Positions 15,718 to 26,725 of a stretch of DNA of 64,000 bases are shown piece after piece. The notes beneath the pieces were generated by a model. It had not been told where the DNA came from, ran no database searches, and was given only the letters and a program-made list of their open reading frames with translations. Numbering within the stretch: the stretch's first letter is position 1; every line of letters starts with the position of its first letter. The translations under genes were made by a program, and so were the position numbers. The stretch is taken from NCBI RefSeq assembly GCF_020180945.1, contig NZ_JAIPUL010000004.1, forward strand, positions 161,820 through 225,819, written 5' to 3'. Origin of the DNA: Lacticaseibacillus kribbianus (GTDB lineage Bacteria; Bacillota; Bacilli; Lactobacillales; Lactobacillaceae).

Positions 15718-17442
15718 ATGGGTTACAAGGAAAACTACGCCGTCTGGGCAAAGGCGACGGACATCGACCCGACAATGCGGCAAGAGGTGCTGGCGATGGC
15801 CAACGACCCGGAGACGCAGGAGGCGGCCTTCTCCGCCCCAATGGCCTTCGGGACCGCGGGCATGCGCGGCATCATCGGCGCCGGCATCGGGCGGATCAAC
15901 ATCTATACGGTGCGGCAGGCGACCGAGGGGCTGGCGCGCTTCATGGACACGCTGGATGCAAAGACGCGTCAGGCCGGCGTGGCGATCAGCTACGACTCGC
16001 GCTACATGAGCACCGAGTTCGCCCAGGAGGCCGCCGGGGTGCTCGGCGCCCACGGCATTCCGAGCTTCGTCTTCGACAGCCTGCGCCCGACGCCGGAGCT
16101 GTCCTTTGCGGTGCGCTACCTCAAGACCTACGCCGGCATCATGATCACCGCCAGCCACAACCCGAAGGCGTACAACGGCTACAAGATCTACGGCCCGGAC
16201 GGCGGCCAGATGCCACCGGCCGAGTCCGACCGCATCACCGCTTACGTGCGCGAGGCCGCGGACCTTTTTGCCATCAAGGCGCTTGATGTGCACGAGCTGC
16301 GCCGCCAGAACCTGCTGACGCCGATCGGTGAGGACGTCGACGAGGCGTACTACACGCAGGTCGCCACGGTCACCATCAACCACGACCTGATTGAAAAAAC
16401 GGGCAAGGACATGAGCCTCGTGTACACGCCGCTGCACGGCACCGGGCGCATCCCGGCCCAGATGGTGCTGCGCAACGCCGGCTTCGCCAACTTCCAGCTG
16501 GTCGCCAAGCAGGCGGTGGCCGATCCCGAGTTCGCCACCGTGCCGTTCCCGAACCCCGAGTTCGCGCAGGCCTTCGACATGGCGATTGAGCTGGGCCAAA
16601 AGAGCCACGCGGACGTGCTGATCGCCACGGACCCGGACGCCGATCGCCTGGGCACCGCGGTGTGGGCCGGCGACCACTACCAGCTTTTGACCGGCAACCA
16701 GATCGCCAGCCTGCTGCTGCACTACATCCTCGAGGCGCGGCGCTCGGCGGGCACGCTGCCGGCCAACGGCGCGGTGGTGAAGTCCATCGTGTCCACCGAG
16801 CTGGCCACCGCGATTGCCAAGGACTACGGGGTCGAGATGATCAACGTCGAGACCGGCTTCAAGTTCATCGGCGACCAGATCAAGCAGTACGAGGAAACCG
16901 GCAGCCACGAGTTCCTGTTCGGCTTCGAGGAGAGCTACGGCTACCTGATCAAGCCGTTCGTGCGCGACAAGGACGCGATTCAGTCCACCGTGCTGCTCGC
17001 CGAGGTCGCGGCCTACTACAAGAGCCTTAACATGACCCTGTGGGACGGCATCCAGGCCCTTTACGCCAAGTACGGCTACTTCGCGGAGAAGACCGTCGGC
17101 GTCGACTTCGAGGGCGTGGACGGCACGGCGCAGATGGCCGCGTTGATGACCAAGTTCCGCGAGCACCAACCGCAGGACTTCGACGGCGTCGCCGTCGCGG
17201 AGGTCCAGGACTACAAGGCCCAGCGCATCACCCGCGCGGACGGCAGCCAGACGGCCATCGACATGCCGGTGTCAGACGTCTTGAAGTACGTGCTGGCAGA
17301 CGGCACCTGGATCGCGATTCGCCCGTCCGGCACCGAGCCGAAGGTCAAGTTCTACGTCGGCACCTCGGCCGAGCACAAGGCCGCCGCGGAGCAAAAGCTT
17401 GACGACTTCGAGGCCGCTTTGACCGCGTTCCGGCAGGAGTAG
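15718..17442 (+). CDS. pgm: Phospho-sugar mutase (alpha-phosphoglucomutase)
   Basis: This 574-residue enzyme interconverts glucose-1- and glucose-6-phosphate, feeding cell-wall and exopolysaccharide precursors. It shows FGTAGMRG, the phosphoserine loop TASHNPKAYNG (Ser146), the metal loop DPDADRLG, the sugar-binding GFEESYGYL, and the phosphate-binding RPSGTEPKVKFY. Length fits the PgcA-type alpha-phosphoglucomutases of Firmicutes. AATAGGAG precedes the ATG. The gene is monocistronic between a clear promoter and a strong terminator. Confidence 0.96.
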   Translation: MGYKENYAVWAKATDIDPTMRQEVLAMANDPETQEAAFSAPMAFGTAGMRGIIGAGIGRINIYTVRQATEGLARFMDTLDAKTRQAGVAISYDSRYMSTEFAQEAAGVLGAHGIPSFVFDSLRPTPELSFAVRYLKTYAGIMITASHNPKAYNGYKIYGPDGGQMPPAESDRITAYVREAADLFAIKALDVHELRRQNLLTPIGEDVDEAYYTQVATVTINHDLIEKTGKDMSLVYTPLHGTGRIPAQMVLRNAGFANFQLVAKQAVADPEFATVPFPNPEFAQAFDMAIELGQKSHADVLIATDPDADRLGTAVWAGDHYQLLTGNQIASLLLHYILEARRSAGTLPANGAVVKSIVSTELATAIAKDYGVEMINVETGFKFIGDQIKQYEETGSHEFLFGFEESYGYLIKPFVRDKDAIQSTVLLAEVAAYYKSLNMTLWDGIQALYAKYGYFAEKTVGVDFEGVDGTAQMAALMTKFREHQPQDFDGVAVAEVQDYKAQRITRADGSQTAIDMPVSDVLKYVLADGTWIAIRPSGTEPKVKFYVGTSAEHKAAAEQKLDDFEAALTAFRQE

Positions 17443-17453
17443 CCTAGGCACGC

Positions 17454-17486
17454 AAAAACACCACCCCGCGGGGTGGTGTTTTTTTT
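17454..17486. terminator. Bidirectional terminator between pgm and the convergent GNAT gene
   Basis: An uninterrupted palindrome runs AAAAACACCACCCCG then CGGGGTGGTGTTTTTTTT, with A-run and T-run on either side. The first bases of the T-run overlap the end of the minus-strand GNAT gene. Confidence 0.92.
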
Positions 17487-17982
17487 AGGCGTCGAAGTGC
17501 CGGCCCAGGATGTCCAGGTCACGCCGGGTGGTGTCCATCAGGGCGACCTGCGGCAGGTGCCCCCAGGTGGCGAAGCCATTCCTGGCGAACAGGCCCTGGC
17601 TGGCCCGGTTGTGGTGAAACACGAAGGCGACGATGGTGTCGAGGTCCAGCCGCTTGAGCTGGGTGAAGACAAAATCGAGCGCCGCCTGGCCGAGGTGGCG
17701 GTGCTGAAACGCCGGATCCAGGTAGATGCTGATCTCGGCCGTGTGATCGTAGGCGGGGCGGCCGTAGAAATTCTCGAGGCTGACCCAGCCGGCCAGGGCG
17801 CCGTCGACCTGAATCAGCCAGATCGGCCGGTGGTCGGGGCTGAACTGGGCGAACCAGGCGGTCTTGGCCGCGACGGTCACCGGCTCGAGGTCGGCGGTGG
17901 CGAGGCGGCCGGGGATGGCGGCGTTGTAGATGGCGACGATGGCCGGCAGATCGGCCGCGGTGGCGAGGGTGAAAACTGGCAT
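17485..17982 (-). CDS. GNAT acetyltransferase, phosphinothricin-acetyltransferase-like
   Basis: This 165-residue protein has the start typical of the Pat/Bar and MddA type GNATs: DLPAIVAIYNAAIPGRLATADLEPVT. The acetyl-CoA loop is the degenerate QHRHLGQAAL (family Q/RxxGxG/A), and the C-terminal FVFHHNRASQGLFARNGF is the usual beta6-alpha4 region. Relatives acetylate methionine sulfoximine, phosphinothricin or related small amines. The substrate here is unknown. AAGGAAG precedes the ATG. It converges on pgm and shares its terminator. Confidence 0.85.
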   Translation of the reverse strand: MPVFTLATAADLPAIVAIYNAAIPGRLATADLEPVTVAAKTAWFAQFSPDHRPIWLIQVDGALAGWVSLENFYGRPAYDHTAEISIYLDPAFQHRHLGQAALDFVFTQLKRLDLDTIVAFVFHHNRASQGLFARNGFATWGHLPQVALMDTTRRDLDILGRHFDA

Positions 17983-18124
17983 ACGAGGACTTCCTTTGCA
18001 GTGATTACGTCGAGCTTACCCAAGGCCGCCGCGCGATGCAAGACATTTTGTCAGCAAATCTCCCTTGCAATGGCGCCCGGTTGGTGATAGCATAGTAAAA
18101 ATTTACCTAGGAGGCGGACAACAC

Positions 18125-18760
18125 ATGGGGATGCACCAGTTCATTCAGGGACTTAACAACTTAGAGACGCTGCGGCGCGCGCCGGGCTTTTTCAAGTACG
18201 CGGAGCACAGCGTGGCGGCCCACAGCTTCAAGGTGGCCGAGATCGCGCAGCTGCTCGGCGACATCGAGGAGAACGCGGGCAACACCATCAACTGGCTGCG
18301 GCTGTACGAGAAGGCCCTGAACCACGACTACACCGAGCGCTTCATCGGCGACATCAAGACGCCGGTCAAGTACGCGACCCCGGCCTTGCGCGAGATGCTG
18401 GCCGACGTCGAGGAGTCGATGACGGAGAACTTCATCCAAAACGAGATTCCGGCCGAGTTCCAGGCCGCGTACCGGCGACGGCTGTCCGAGGGCAAGGACG
18501 ACACGCTGGAGGGCGTCATCCTGAGCATCGCCGACAAGGTGGACCTGCTGTACGAGTCCTTCGGCGAGATCGAAAAGGGCAACCCGGAGCGCGTCTTCGT
18601 CAGCATCTACACCGAAAGCCTGGCGGTGATCATGTCCTTTGAGGAGCGGCCGTCCGTCCAGTACTTCCTCAAGGACATCCTGCCCGACATGCTCAACGAG
18701 GAGTTCGCCGACCGCGACATGCTGACCAAGCTGACCCGCGCCATCATGACCAAGAAGTAG
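18125..18760 (+). CDS. HD-domain hydrolase, YfbR-like (5'-nucleotidase type)
   Basis: This 211-residue protein has an HD-domain metal site: His at [11 protein letters not shown], the HD pair in [10 protein letters not shown], and an Asp in [14 protein letters not shown]. It matches the YfbR/YedJ-type group, which removes phosphate from deoxynucleoside 5'-monophosphates. ATG 18125 follows AGGAGG (18109-18114) by 10 nt; a second ATG at 18131 is an equally plausible start. Upstream in-frame starts from 18065 lack a ribosome site. It stands alone ahead of uvrB; the 18761-18846 stretch is very GC-rich with no clear terminator. Confidence 0.87.
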   Translation: MGMHQFIQGLNNLETLRRAPGFFKYAEHSVAAHSFKVAEIAQLLGDIEENAGNTINWLRLYEKALNHDYTERFIGDIKTPVKYATPALREMLADVEESMTENFIQNEIPAEFQAAYRRRLSEGKDDTLEGVILSIADKVDLLYESFGEIEKGNPERVFVSIYTESLAVIMSFEERPSVQYFLKDILPDMLNEEFADRDMLTKLTRAIMTKK

Positions 18761-18846
18761 GCGCGCCGCGGGCCGCGCGCAGGCGCCGGCGTCGAGGCAA
18801 GGCCCGGGATCGGCGGCGGTCGGCAGCCCGCCGCAAACGGCTATCG

Positions 18847-18860
18847 CGAAAGTATGTTCG
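18847..18860. promoter_or_regulatory. LexA/DinR-type SOS box upstream of uvrB
   Basis: CGAAAGTATGTTCG fits the Gram-positive consensus CGAACRNRYGTTYG with one mismatch (A for C at position 5). It ends 3 bp before the extended -10 of the uvrB promoter, so repressor bound here would block RNA polymerase. Confidence 0.75.
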
Positions 18861-18863
18861 CTA

Positions 18864-18872
18864 TGCTATAAT
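18864..18872 (+). promoter_or_regulatory. Promoter -10 of uvrBA
   Basis: TGC-TATAAT is a perfect extended -10. The -35 position overlaps the SOS box and is weak. Confidence 0.75.
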
Positions 18873-18960
18873 AAGCACCAGTCAGAAGTTGGAATTTCGG
18901 TTCCGACTTTTTTGTCGCTGTGAGGCGGCAATGGAAATCTTGGGTACGGGAGGAATCGCA

Positions 18961-20970
18961 ATGATTGAACGCATGGCTAACCGCAAGTTCGACCTCGTCT
19001 CGCCTTACGGGCCGGCCGGGGACCAGCCCGAGGCGATCGCGAAGCTGACCGCCGGCTTTGAGGCCGGGGAGAAGGAGCAGATTCTGCTCGGGGCCACCGG
19101 CACGGGCAAAACCTTCACGATGGCGCAGGTGATTGCCAAGCTCAACCGGCCGACTTTGATCTTGTCGCACAACAAGACGCTCGCCGGCCAGCTGTACGGC
19201 GAGTTCAAGGAGTTCTTCCCGCACAACGCGGTCGAGTACTTCGTGTCCTACTACGACTACTACCAGCCCGAGGCCTACGTGCCAAGCTCGGACACCTACA
19301 TCGAAAAGGATTCGGCGATCAACGACGAGATCGACAAGCTGCGCCACAGCGCGACCTCGGCTCTGCTTGAGCGCAACGACGTGATCGTAGTCGCATCGGT
19401 GTCCTCCATCTTTGGGCTGGGCAGCCCGGATGAGTACCGCGACCACGTGCTGTCTTTGCGCACCGGGATGGAGATCGACCGCAACACACTGTTGCGCCAG
19501 CTGGTGGACATCCAGTTCGACCGCAACGACATCGACTTTCAGCGCGGGCGCTTCCGCGTGCGCGGCGACGTGGTCGAGATCTTCCCGGCCAGCCGCGACG
19601 ACCACGCGATTCGCGTCGAGTTCTTCGGCGACGAGATCGACCGCATCGTCGAGGTCGACGCGCTGACCGGCGAGGTGGTCGGCGAGCGCGAGCACGTGGC
19701 GATTTTCCCGGCCACGCACTTCATGACCTCCGACGACCAGCTGGAGCACGGGATCGAAAGCATCTCCAAGGAGCTGGAGGGCCGGCTCAAGGAGCTGACC
19801 GACGCCGGCAAGCTGCTGGAAGCCCAGCGGCTGGACCAGCGCACGACCTACGACATCGAGATGCTGCGGGAGATGGGCTACACCAACGGCATCGAGAACT
19901 ACTCGCGCCACATGGAAGGGCGCAAGGCCGGCGAGCCGCCGTACACGCTGTTGGACTTTTTCCCCAAGGACTTCATGATCATGGTCGACGAGAGCCACGT
20001 CACCATGTCGCAGGTGCGGGGGATGTACAACGGCGACCGCGCGCGCAAGCAGACGCTGATCGACTACGGCTTCCGCCTGCCCAGCGCCCTGGACAACCGG
20101 CCGCTGAAGCTGCCGGAGTTCGAGGCGCACGTCAACCAGATTCTCTACGTCTCGGCGACCCCGGGCCCTTACGAGATGGACCGGGTGCCGAAGTCCCAGA
20201 TTGCCGAGCAGATCATCCGCCCGACCGGCCTGCTGGACCCGACCATCGAGGTGCGGCCGATCATGGGCCAGATCGATGACCTGGTGTCCGAGATCAACAT
20301 CCGCGTCGAAAAGCACGAGCGCGTGTTCATCACGACCTTGACCAAGAAAATGGCCGAGGACCTGACGGACTACCTCAAGGAGCTGGGCATCAAGGTCAAG
20401 TACCTGCACTCGGACATCAAGACGCTGGAGCGCACGGAGATTATCCGTGACCTGCGGCTGGGCAAGTTCGACGTGCTGATCGGCATCAACCTGCTGCGCG
20501 AGGGGATCGACGTGCCCGAGGTGTCCCTGATTGCGATCCTCGACGCCGACAAGGAAGGCTTCCTGCGCGCCGAGCGCTCGCTGATCCAGACCATCGGCCG
20601 CGCCAGCCGCAACGCGCACGGCAAGGTGATCATGTACGCCGACAAGATCACCGACTCCATGGACGCGGCGATCAAGGAGACCAGGCGGCGCCGCGAGATT
20701 CAGGAGGCCTTCAACGAGGCCCACCACATCACGCCGAAGACCATCATCAAGCCGATCCGCGACTCGATCCACAGCCTGGACACCAGCTCCAAGGATGAGA
20801 CGGACAAGGACAAGAGCTTCGCGGAGGTCGACCTGCACGACATGACCAAGGCGGAGAAGAAACAGCTGGTCGCCAACCTGCGCAGCCAGATGCAGGCGGC
20901 CGCCAAGAAGCTCGACTTCGAGCAGGCGGCGACCCTGCGCGACACGATTCTAGAATTGGAAGCAGAGTGA
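18961..20970 (+). CDS. uvrB: Excinuclease ABC subunit B
   Basis: This 669-residue helicase-like subunit receives damaged DNA from UvrA and recruits UvrC in nucleotide excision repair. It shows Walker [10 protein letters not shown], the beta-hairpin region [21 protein letters not shown], the DESHVT motif, helicase motifs V/VI ([23 protein letters not shown]), and the C-terminal UVR domain ([22 protein letters not shown]). ATG 18961 follows GGGAGGA and gives the family's usual N-terminus ([17 protein letters not shown]). A longer frame from 18889 lacks a ribosome site. It is followed 4 bp later by uvrA under SOS-type control. Confidence 0.98.
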   Translation: MIERMANRKFDLVSPYGPAGDQPEAIAKLTAGFEAGEKEQILLGATGTGKTFTMAQVIAKLNRPTLILSHNKTLAGQLYGEFKEFFPHNAVEYFVSYYDYYQPEAYVPSSDTYIEKDSAINDEIDKLRHSATSALLERNDVIVVASVSSIFGLGSPDEYRDHVLSLRTGMEIDRNTLLRQLVDIQFDRNDIDFQRGRFRVRGDVVEIFPASRDDHAIRVEFFGDEIDRIVEVDALTGEVVGEREHVAIFPATHFMTSDDQLEHGIESISKELEGRLKELTDAGKLLEAQRLDQRTTYDIEMLREMGYTNGIENYSRHMEGRKAGEPPYTLLDFFPKDFMIMVDESHVTMSQVRGMYNGDRARKQTLIDYGFRLPSALDNRPLKLPEFEAHVNQILYVSATPGPYEMDRVPKSQIAEQIIRPTGLLDPTIEVRPIMGQIDDLVSEINIRVEKHERVFITTLTKKMAEDLTDYLKELGIKVKYLHSDIKTLERTEIIRDLRLGKFDVLIGINLLREGIDVPEVSLIAILDADKEGFLRAERSLIQTIGRASRNAHGKVIMYADKITDSMDAAIKETRRRREIQEAFNEAHHITPKTIIKPIRDSIHSLDTSSKDETDKDKSFAEVDLHDMTKAEKKQLVANLRSQMQAAAKKLDFEQAATLRDTILELEAE

Positions 20971-20974
20971 ACTC

Positions 20975-23833
20975 ATGGCAAACGATAAAATTGTGATTCA
21001 CGGCGCCCGCGCGCACAACCTGAAGAACATCGACGTGACGATTCCGCGCAACAAGCTGGTCGTGATGACCGGCCTGTCCGGCTCGGGCAAGTCCAGCCTG
21101 GCGTTCGACACGCTGTACGCGGAGGGCCAGCGCCGCTACGTGGAGAGCCTGTCCGCGTACGCCCGCCAGTTTCTGGGCCAGATGGACAAGCCGGACGTCG
21201 ACTCGATCGATGGGCTGAGCCCCGCCATCTCCATCGACCAGAAGACCACCAGCAAGAACCCGCGCAGTACGGTCGGCACGGTCACCGAGATCAACGACTA
21301 CCTGCGCCTGCTGTGGGCCCGCATCGGCCACCCCATCTGCCCCAACGACGGCACCCCGATCGTGTCGCAAAGCGTCGAGCAGATGGTCGACCGGGTCCAA
21401 AAGCTCCCGGACAAGACCCGCATCCAGATCCTGAGCCCGATCGTCCGCCACAAGAAGGGCGGCCACAAGAAGGTGCTGGAGAAAATCGTGCGCGAGGGCT
21501 ACGTGCGCATGCGCGTCGACGGTGAGGTGATGGACGCGACCGCCGACCTCGAGCTGGACAAGAACAAGTTCCACGACATCGACATCGTGATCGACCGCAT
21601 CGTGACCAAGCCGGAGGTGCGCTCGCGCCTGTTCGACTCCTTCGAGGCCGCGCTGCGCCTCGCCGAGGGGTACGCCACCGTCGACGTGATCGGGTCCGAC
21701 CCGCTGGTGTTCTCCGAGCACTTCGCCTGTCCCTTGTGCGGGTTCACCATCGGGGTGCTTGAGCCGCGCCTGTTCTCCTTCAACGCGCCGTTCGGGGCCT
21801 GCCCGGAGTGCGACGGCCTGGGCCAGAAGCTGACGGTCGACGTCGACCTCGTGGTGCCGGACCGCAGCAAGACGCTGGCCGAGGGCGCGATCGCCCCGTG
21901 GTCCAGCGCGACGTCGGTGTACTACCCGTCGATGCTGGAACAGGCGGCCAAGGCCTTCAAGGTGCCGATGGACAAGCCGTTTGAGAAGCTGACCGCCCGC
22001 CAGCAGGACCTGATCCTGCGCGGCAGCAACGGGAAGGTGTTCCATTTTCACAGCCACAGCGACTTCGGCGGCGTCAAGGACCAGGACGTGCCGTTCGAGG
22101 GCGTGCTGAACAACGTCGAGCGCCGCTACCGCTCCAACAACTACGCGTTCGGCTCCGACCAGATGCGCCAGTACATGACCGCCCTGGTCTGCCCGGTCTG
22201 CCACGGCAAGCGGCTGAACCGCCAGGCCCTGGCCGTCAAGGTCGAGGGCCGCGACATCGCCGAGGCCTCCGACATGTCGATCAAGGACGCGCTACCGTTC
22301 TACCAGGGCATCACCCTGACCGAAAACGAGAAGGTGATCGCCCAGCCAATCGTCAAGGAGGTCGCCGACCGCCTGACCTTCCTCAAAAACGTCGGGCTGG
22401 ACTACCTGACCCTGAGCCGCGCCGCGGGCACCCTGTCCGGCGGGGAGGCCCAGCGCATCCGCCTGGCCACCCAGATCGGATCGAACCTCTCCGGCGTGAT
22501 GTACATCCTGGACGAGCCGTCGATCGGCCTGCACCAGCGCGACAACGACCGCCTGATCCGCTCGCTGAAGAAGATGCGCGACCTGGGCAACACCCTGATC
22601 GTGGTCGAGCACGACGAGGACACGATGCTTGCGGCCGACTACCTGGTCGACGTCGGCCCCGGCGCCGGCGACAACGGCGGGCGCATCATGGCCGCCGGCA
22701 CCCCCAAGCAGGTGATGCGCTCGGCCAAGTCTTTGACCGGGCAGTACCTGTCCGGCAAGAAGTTCATCCCGGTGCCGACCACGCGCCGGCCGGGCAACGG
22801 CCAGTCGATCCGGCTGTTCGGTGCCGCGGCCAACAACCTCAAGCACATCGACGTGGAGTTTCCCCTCGGCAAGTTCGTGGCGGTGACCGGCGTCTCCGGC
22901 TCCGGCAAGTCCACCCTGGTCAACGCGATTCTCAAGCGGGTGCTGGCGCAAAAGCTGTACCACAACTCGGAAAAGCCCGGCGCCTATGACCGCATCGAGG
23001 GCTTTGAGAACATCGAGAAGCTCGTGGACATCGACCAAAGCCCAATCGGCCGCACCCCGCGCAGCAACCCGGCGACCTACACCGGCGTGTTCAACGACAT
23101 CCGCGCGCTGTTCGCCCAGACCCAGGAGGCCAAGCTGCGCGGCTACAGCCAGGGCCGCTTCTCCTTCAACGTCAAGGGCGGCCGCTGCGAGAACTGCAAG
23201 GGCGACGGCATCATCAAGATCGAGATGAACTTCCTGCCCGACGTCTACGTGCCTTGCGAGGTCTGCCACGGCAACCGCTACAACTCCGAGACCCTAGAGG
23301 TGACCTACAAGGGCAAAAACATCGCCGAGGTCCTCAACATGACCGTCGACGAGGCGGTGAAGTTCTTCGCGCCGATCCCCAAGATCGCGCGCAAGCTTCA
23401 GACCATTGTCGACGTCGGCCTGGGCTACGTCACCATGGGCCAAAGCGCGACGACCCTGTCCGGCGGCGAGGCGCAGCGCATGAAGCTGGCCTCGGAGCTG
23501 CAGAAGCTCTCCACCGGCCGCAACTTCTACATCCTCGACGAGCCGACCACCGGCCTGCACACCGACGACATCCGCCGGCTGCTGGAGGTGCTTCAGCGGC
23601 TGGTCGACGAGGGCAACACGGTGCTCGTGATCGAGCACAACCTCGACGTGATCAAGACCGCCGACTGGCTGATCGACCTCGGCCCGGAAGGCGGGGACGG
23701 CGGCGGCACCGTGATTGCCACCGGCACGCCGGAGACCATCGCGGCCAACCCCAAGAGCTACACCGGCATCTACCTCCAGCCGATCCTGACGCGCGACAAG
23801 GCGCGCGCCGCGGCGCTGGCGGACAAGGCGTAG
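20975..23833 (+). CDS. uvrA: Excinuclease ABC subunit A
   Basis: This 952-residue damage-recognition ATPase has two ABC modules. Module I carries Walker [10 protein letters not shown] (about residue 31) and [17 protein letters not shown]. Module II carries GVSGSGKST and [15 protein letters not shown]. Two zinc modules are visible: CPLCGF...CPECDGLG, and [13 protein letters not shown]...CEVCHGNRY. Full length for the family. It starts 4 bp after uvrB, so translation is coupled. A long hairpin terminator closes the operon. Confidence 0.98.
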   Translation: MANDKIVIHGARAHNLKNIDVTIPRNKLVVMTGLSGSGKSSLAFDTLYAEGQRRYVESLSAYARQFLGQMDKPDVDSIDGLSPAISIDQKTTSKNPRSTVGTVTEINDYLRLLWARIGHPICPNDGTPIVSQSVEQMVDRVQKLPDKTRIQILSPIVRHKKGGHKKVLEKIVREGYVRMRVDGEVMDATADLELDKNKFHDIDIVIDRIVTKPEVRSRLFDSFEAALRLAEGYATVDVIGSDPLVFSEHFACPLCGFTIGVLEPRLFSFNAPFGACPECDGLGQKLTVDVDLVVPDRSKTLAEGAIAPWSSATSVYYPSMLEQAAKAFKVPMDKPFEKLTARQQDLILRGSNGKVFHFHSHSDFGGVKDQDVPFEGVLNNVERRYRSNNYAFGSDQMRQYMTALVCPVCHGKRLNRQALAVKVEGRDIAEASDMSIKDALPFYQGITLTENEKVIAQPIVKEVADRLTFLKNVGLDYLTLSRAAGTLSGGEAQRIRLATQIGSNLSGVMYILDEPSIGLHQRDNDRLIRSLKKMRDLGNTLIVVEHDEDTMLAADYLVDVGPGAGDNGGRIMAAGTPKQVMRSAKSLTGQYLSGKKFIPVPTTRRPGNGQSIRLFGAAANNLKHIDVEFPLGKFVAVTGVSGSGKSTLVNAILKRVLAQKLYHNSEKPGAYDRIEGFENIEKLVDIDQSPIGRTPRSNPATYTGVFNDIRALFAQTQEAKLRGYSQGRFSFNVKGGRCENCKGDGIIKIEMNFLPDVYVPCEVCHGNRYNSETLEVTYKGKNIAEVLNMTVDEAVKFFAPIPKIARKLQTIVDVGLGYVTMGQSATTLSGGEAQRMKLASELQKLSTGRNFYILDEPTTGLHTDDIRRLLEVLQRLVDEGNTVLVIEHNLDVIKTADWLIDLGPEGGDGGGTVIATGTPETIAANPKSYTGIYLQPILTRDKARAAALADKA

Positions 23834-23845
23834 CCACGCACCACA

Positions 23846-23892
23846 AAAGGCGGTTGTCCCGCCTCCCATTCGGGGGCGGGGCAACCGCCTTT
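23846..23892 (+). terminator. Long terminator of uvrBA
   Basis: AAAGGCGGTTG (23846-23856) pairs with CAACCGCCTTT (23882-23892), enclosing a second stem CCCGCC/GGCGGG. It closely resembles the terminator at 24623. Confidence 0.85.
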
Positions 23893-23991
23893 GGCGTGGG
23901 CTGCGGGGAAAAGCAAGAGGCAACGGGAAGGCGCCGTCAGCGCCGCGCCCGGCCGGCGCGCAGCGGAGGCAGGAAGCGGGGCCGCTTTTGC

Positions 23992-24020
23992 TTGTGCAAG
24001 TTGGCGCAAGCCCGTACAAT
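23992..24020 (+). promoter_or_regulatory. Promoter of the DUF308 gene
   Basis: TTGTGC (23992-23997), 17-bp spacer, TACAAT (24015-24020), 23 bp before the ATG. Confidence 0.65.
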
Positions 24021-24043
24021 AGGGGCAAGAAAGCGGTGAGAAA

Positions 24044-24586
24044 ATGTTCAATCGACAAGCACATTTCGGCTTCGACTGGGGCGAGTTCATCACAGGGGTC
24101 GCCCTGATCGTCGCGGCCATCGTGATGCTGCGCAACCCGGGCGCCACGATCCTGACTTTGACCTTCATTTTCGCAATCGTTGCGATCATTCGCGGGATTG
24201 CCACCCTGGCCGGCTTCTCCAAGCTGCGCGAGTACACGGGCAAGAAGTCCTGGCTCTCGCTTCTGGCTGGGCTCCTGGACCTCGGCCTGGGGATCGTCTT
24301 CCTGTTCAACCTGGTGACGGCGGCCATGACTTTATCCTACCTGTTTGCGGCGTGGTTTTTGATCGACGCGATCGCCAACCTGTTCAACGTCGGCCACCTG
24401 CGCCGCGCCGGCATCGGCTGGGTGATCCTCGACCTGTTGCTGGACCTGTTCACCGTGGTGGTCGGGGTGCTGCTGTTGATGCAGCCGGTGGTCGCCGCGG
24501 TCGGCATGGTGTCGCTGCTGGCGATTGCCTTCGTCCTGCTGGGCCTGACCGCCATCATCACGGCGATTGCCCGGCGCCAGCTGTAG
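24044..24586 (+). CDS. HdeD/DUF308-family membrane protein
   Basis: This 180-residue protein is nearly all hydrophobic, with six predicted spans in three pairs that look like repeats of one two-span unit: GVALIVAAIVMLRNPGATI, LAGLLDLGLGIVFLFN and LDLLLDLFTVVVGVLLLMQP. Each has the 'G..li..Gi.ll..P' pattern of the DUF308 (HdeD-like) family. E. coli HdeD is linked to acid resistance at high cell density. The role in Gram-positives is not established. An AAAGCGGTGAG purine stretch precedes the ATG. Monocistronic. Confidence 0.85.
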   Translation: MFNRQAHFGFDWGEFITGVALIVAAIVMLRNPGATILTLTFIFAIVAIIRGIATLAGFSKLREYTGKKSWLSLLAGLLDLGLGIVFLFNLVTAAMTLSYLFAAWFLIDAIANLFNVGHLRRAGIGWVILDLLLDLFTVVVGVLLLMQPVVAAVGMVSLLAIAFVLLGLTAIITAIARRQL

Positions 24587-24622
24587 CCAAAAACGCGGAG
24601 CGCGAGCCTGCCTCGCCCCACG

Positions 24623-24678
24623 AAAGGCGGTTGTCGCGTGTCTTCCCGAGCTCGGGAAGGGCGTGGCGACCGCCTTTT
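24623..24678 (+). terminator. Terminator of the DUF308 gene
   Basis: AAAGGCGGTTGTCGC (24623-24637) pairs imperfectly with GCGACCGCCTTTT (24666-24678). An inner CTTCCCGAGCTCGGGAAG hairpin lies between. Confidence 0.8.
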
Positions 24679-24752
24679 GCGTGCGTGCGGGCGCGGCGCG
24701 CCGCGCTCGAACCGGCGGCCGCGCACTCCCGCTGGGAATGACACGCCCGGCA

Positions 24753-24791
24753 TGTTATAATTAACTTATTAAGTCTCAGGCGAGTGCCTGA
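24753..24791 (+). promoter_or_regulatory. Promoter and leader hairpin of rapZ-yvcK-whiA
   Basis: TGT-TATAAT (24753-24761) is a perfect extended -10. A short hairpin TCAGGC-GAGT-GCCTGA (24776-24791) follows in the leader, before the ribosome site. Confidence 0.65.
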
Positions 24792-24808
24792 CGAAAGAAG
24801 GAATAGCG

Positions 24809-25693
24809 ATGAGCGATAGCTTGAACCTAGTGGTGATCACCGGGATGTCCGGGGCCGGCAAGACCGTGGCGATGCAGTCCTTTGAGGACCTCGGCTACTT
24901 TTGCGTCGACAACATGCCCCCGGCGCTTTTGCCCAAGTTCTGGGAGCTGGTGAAGGAAAGCGGCAAGATCGACAAGGTCGCGCTGGTCGTGGACCTGCGC
25001 TCGCACGCCTTTTACGACCAGATCCTCGACATGCTGACGGGGCTGGACAAGGCCGAAAAAGTCGCGACCAAGATCCTGTTTCTCGACGCGACGGACGCTG
25101 AGCTGGTCTCGCGCTACAAGGAGACGCGCCGCAGTCACCCGCTGGCCATGGAGGGCCGGCTGATGGACGGCATCCGAAAGGAGCGCAACCTGCTGACCGA
25201 GCTGCGCAACCGCGCCCAGGTCGTGATCGACACCACCAACCTCAGCCCGCGCCAGCTGCGCGAGAAGCTGTTTTTGACCTTCAAGAACACCGAACACCCG
25301 ACCTTCCACGTTGAGGTGATGAGCTTCGGCTTCAAGTACGGGCTGCCGATCGATGCCGACATCGTGATGGACGTGCGCTTCTTGCCCAACCCGTATTACG
25401 TGCCGGAGTTCCGCAGCCAGACCGGCAAGGACCAGCCGGTGTACGACTACGTGATGAAGCAGCCCGCGGCGGAAAAATTCTACCAGGAGTTCTACGCGCT
25501 GCTTGAGGACGTGATGCCCCAGTACCAAAAGGAGGGCAAGTCCAGCGTCACCATCGCCATCGGCTGCACCGGCGGCCAGCACCGCAGCGTCGCCTTCGCC
25601 GAGCGCATCGGCAAGGCCTTCGCCAGCGCGTACCCGGTCGACATCACGCATCGAGACGTCAACAAGCGCAAAGCGACGGTGAACCGCTCATGA
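24809..25693 (+). CDS. rapZ: RNase adapter protein RapZ (YvcJ)
   Basis: This 294-residue nucleotide-binding protein has an N-terminal P-loop kinase-like domain with Walker A GMSGAGKT (residues 12-19) and the family core [34 protein letters not shown]. The C-terminal domain [17 protein letters not shown] is the metabolite/RNA-binding part in E. coli RapZ, which steers RNase E onto a small RNA. In Firmicutes the YvcJ role is tied to nucleotide binding and less defined. First gene of the conserved rapZ-yvcK-whiA set; its last 4 bp overlap yvcK (ATGA). Confidence 0.96.
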   Translation: MSDSLNLVVITGMSGAGKTVAMQSFEDLGYFCVDNMPPALLPKFWELVKESGKIDKVALVVDLRSHAFYDQILDMLTGLDKAEKVATKILFLDATDAELVSRYKETRRSHPLAMEGRLMDGIRKERNLLTELRNRAQVVIDTTNLSPRQLREKLFLTFKNTEHPTFHVEVMSFGFKYGLPIDADIVMDVRFLPNPYYVPEFRSQTGKDQPVYDYVMKQPAAEKFYQEFYALLEDVMPQYQKEGKSSVTIAIGCTGGQHRSVAFAERIGKAFASAYPVDITHRDVNKRKATVNRS

Positions 25694-26724
25694 CCACAGA
25701 AAATGATCGCACCATCCGCGTGATCCGCGGGCGCCGGCCCAAGGTCGTCGTCATCGGCGGCGGCACCGGCCTACCGGTCATCGTCAAGAGCCTGCACGAG
25801 CAAAACGCCGACGTCACCGCCATCGTGACGGTGGCCGACGACGGCGGCTCCAGCGGCATCATCCGAAACTACATCAACGTCGTGCCGCCCGGTGACATCC
25901 GCAACGTCCTGGTGGCCCTGTCCGATCTGCCGCAGCTGTACTTGGACATCTTCCAGTACCGCTTCTGCTCGGGCGACGCGTTCTTTGCCGGCCACGCGAT
26001 CGGCAACCTGATCATCGCGGCCCTGTCGGAGATGCGCAGCGGCATTTTCGATGCCGTCCAGCAGCTGTCCTCGATGATGAAGGTGGACGGCCACATCTAC
26101 CCGGCAGCCGACCGCCCGCTGACGCTGCACGCCGACTTCGACGACGGCACAAGCCTCGCCGGGGAGGCCGAGATCACCGCCGCGGAGAAGAACATCACCC
26201 ACGTGTACGTCACCGACACCGCCACCGGGGAGGCCCCGCAGGCCGTGCCGGAGGTGATCGACGCGATCATGGCGGCCGACGTCGTGGTGCTCGGGCCCGG
26301 GAGCCTGTTCACCAGCATCCTGCCCAACCTGATGATCAAAAACCTCGGGGAGGCGGTGCTGAAGACGCAGGCCGAGGTGATCTACATCGTCAACATCATG
26401 ACCCAAAAGGGCGAGACCGAGCACTTCAGCGACGCCGACCACGTCAAGGTGCTGCACCACCACCTCGGCGCGAACTTCGTCGACACGGTGCTGGTCAACA
26501 TCGCCCCGGTGCCGGCGCACTACCTCAACCACCAGAAGTACGACGAGATCCTCGGTCCGGTGCGCTCGGACTACCAGGCCCTGCGCGACATGGGCTGCCG
26601 GGTGATCTCGGCGGACTTCCTGCGCCTGCGCGACGAGGGCGTGTTCCACGACGGCGACAAGGTCGCGTCGGAGATTATGAACCTCGCCTTTCAGGTGGGG
26701 ACAATGAAGAAACGGAGGCGGTGA
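25690..26724 (+). CDS. yvcK: Gluconeogenesis factor YvcK (CofD-like)
   Basis: This 344-residue protein belongs to the CofD-like family. The N-terminal [16 protein letters not shown] loop, [26 protein letters not shown], and the C-terminal [13 protein letters not shown] are typical. In B. subtilis YvcK binds UDP-GlcNAc, localises in helices and is needed on gluconeogenic carbon sources and for wall synthesis. It overlaps rapZ by 4 bp and is followed 1 bp later by whiA, so translation of the three is coupled. Confidence 0.96.
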   Translation: MTTENDRTIRVIRGRRPKVVVIGGGTGLPVIVKSLHEQNADVTAIVTVADDGGSSGIIRNYINVVPPGDIRNVLVALSDLPQLYLDIFQYRFCSGDAFFAGHAIGNLIIAALSEMRSGIFDAVQQLSSMMKVDGHIYPAADRPLTLHADFDDGTSLAGEAEITAAEKNITHVYVTDTATGEAPQAVPEVIDAIMAADVVVLGPGSLFTSILPNLMIKNLGEAVLKTQAEVIYIVNIMTQKGETEHFSDADHVKVLHHHLGANFVDTVLVNIAPVPAHYLNHQKYDEILGPVRSDYQALRDMGCRVISADFLRLRDEGVFHDGDKVASEIMNLAFQVGTMKKRRR

Positions 26725-26725
26725 G

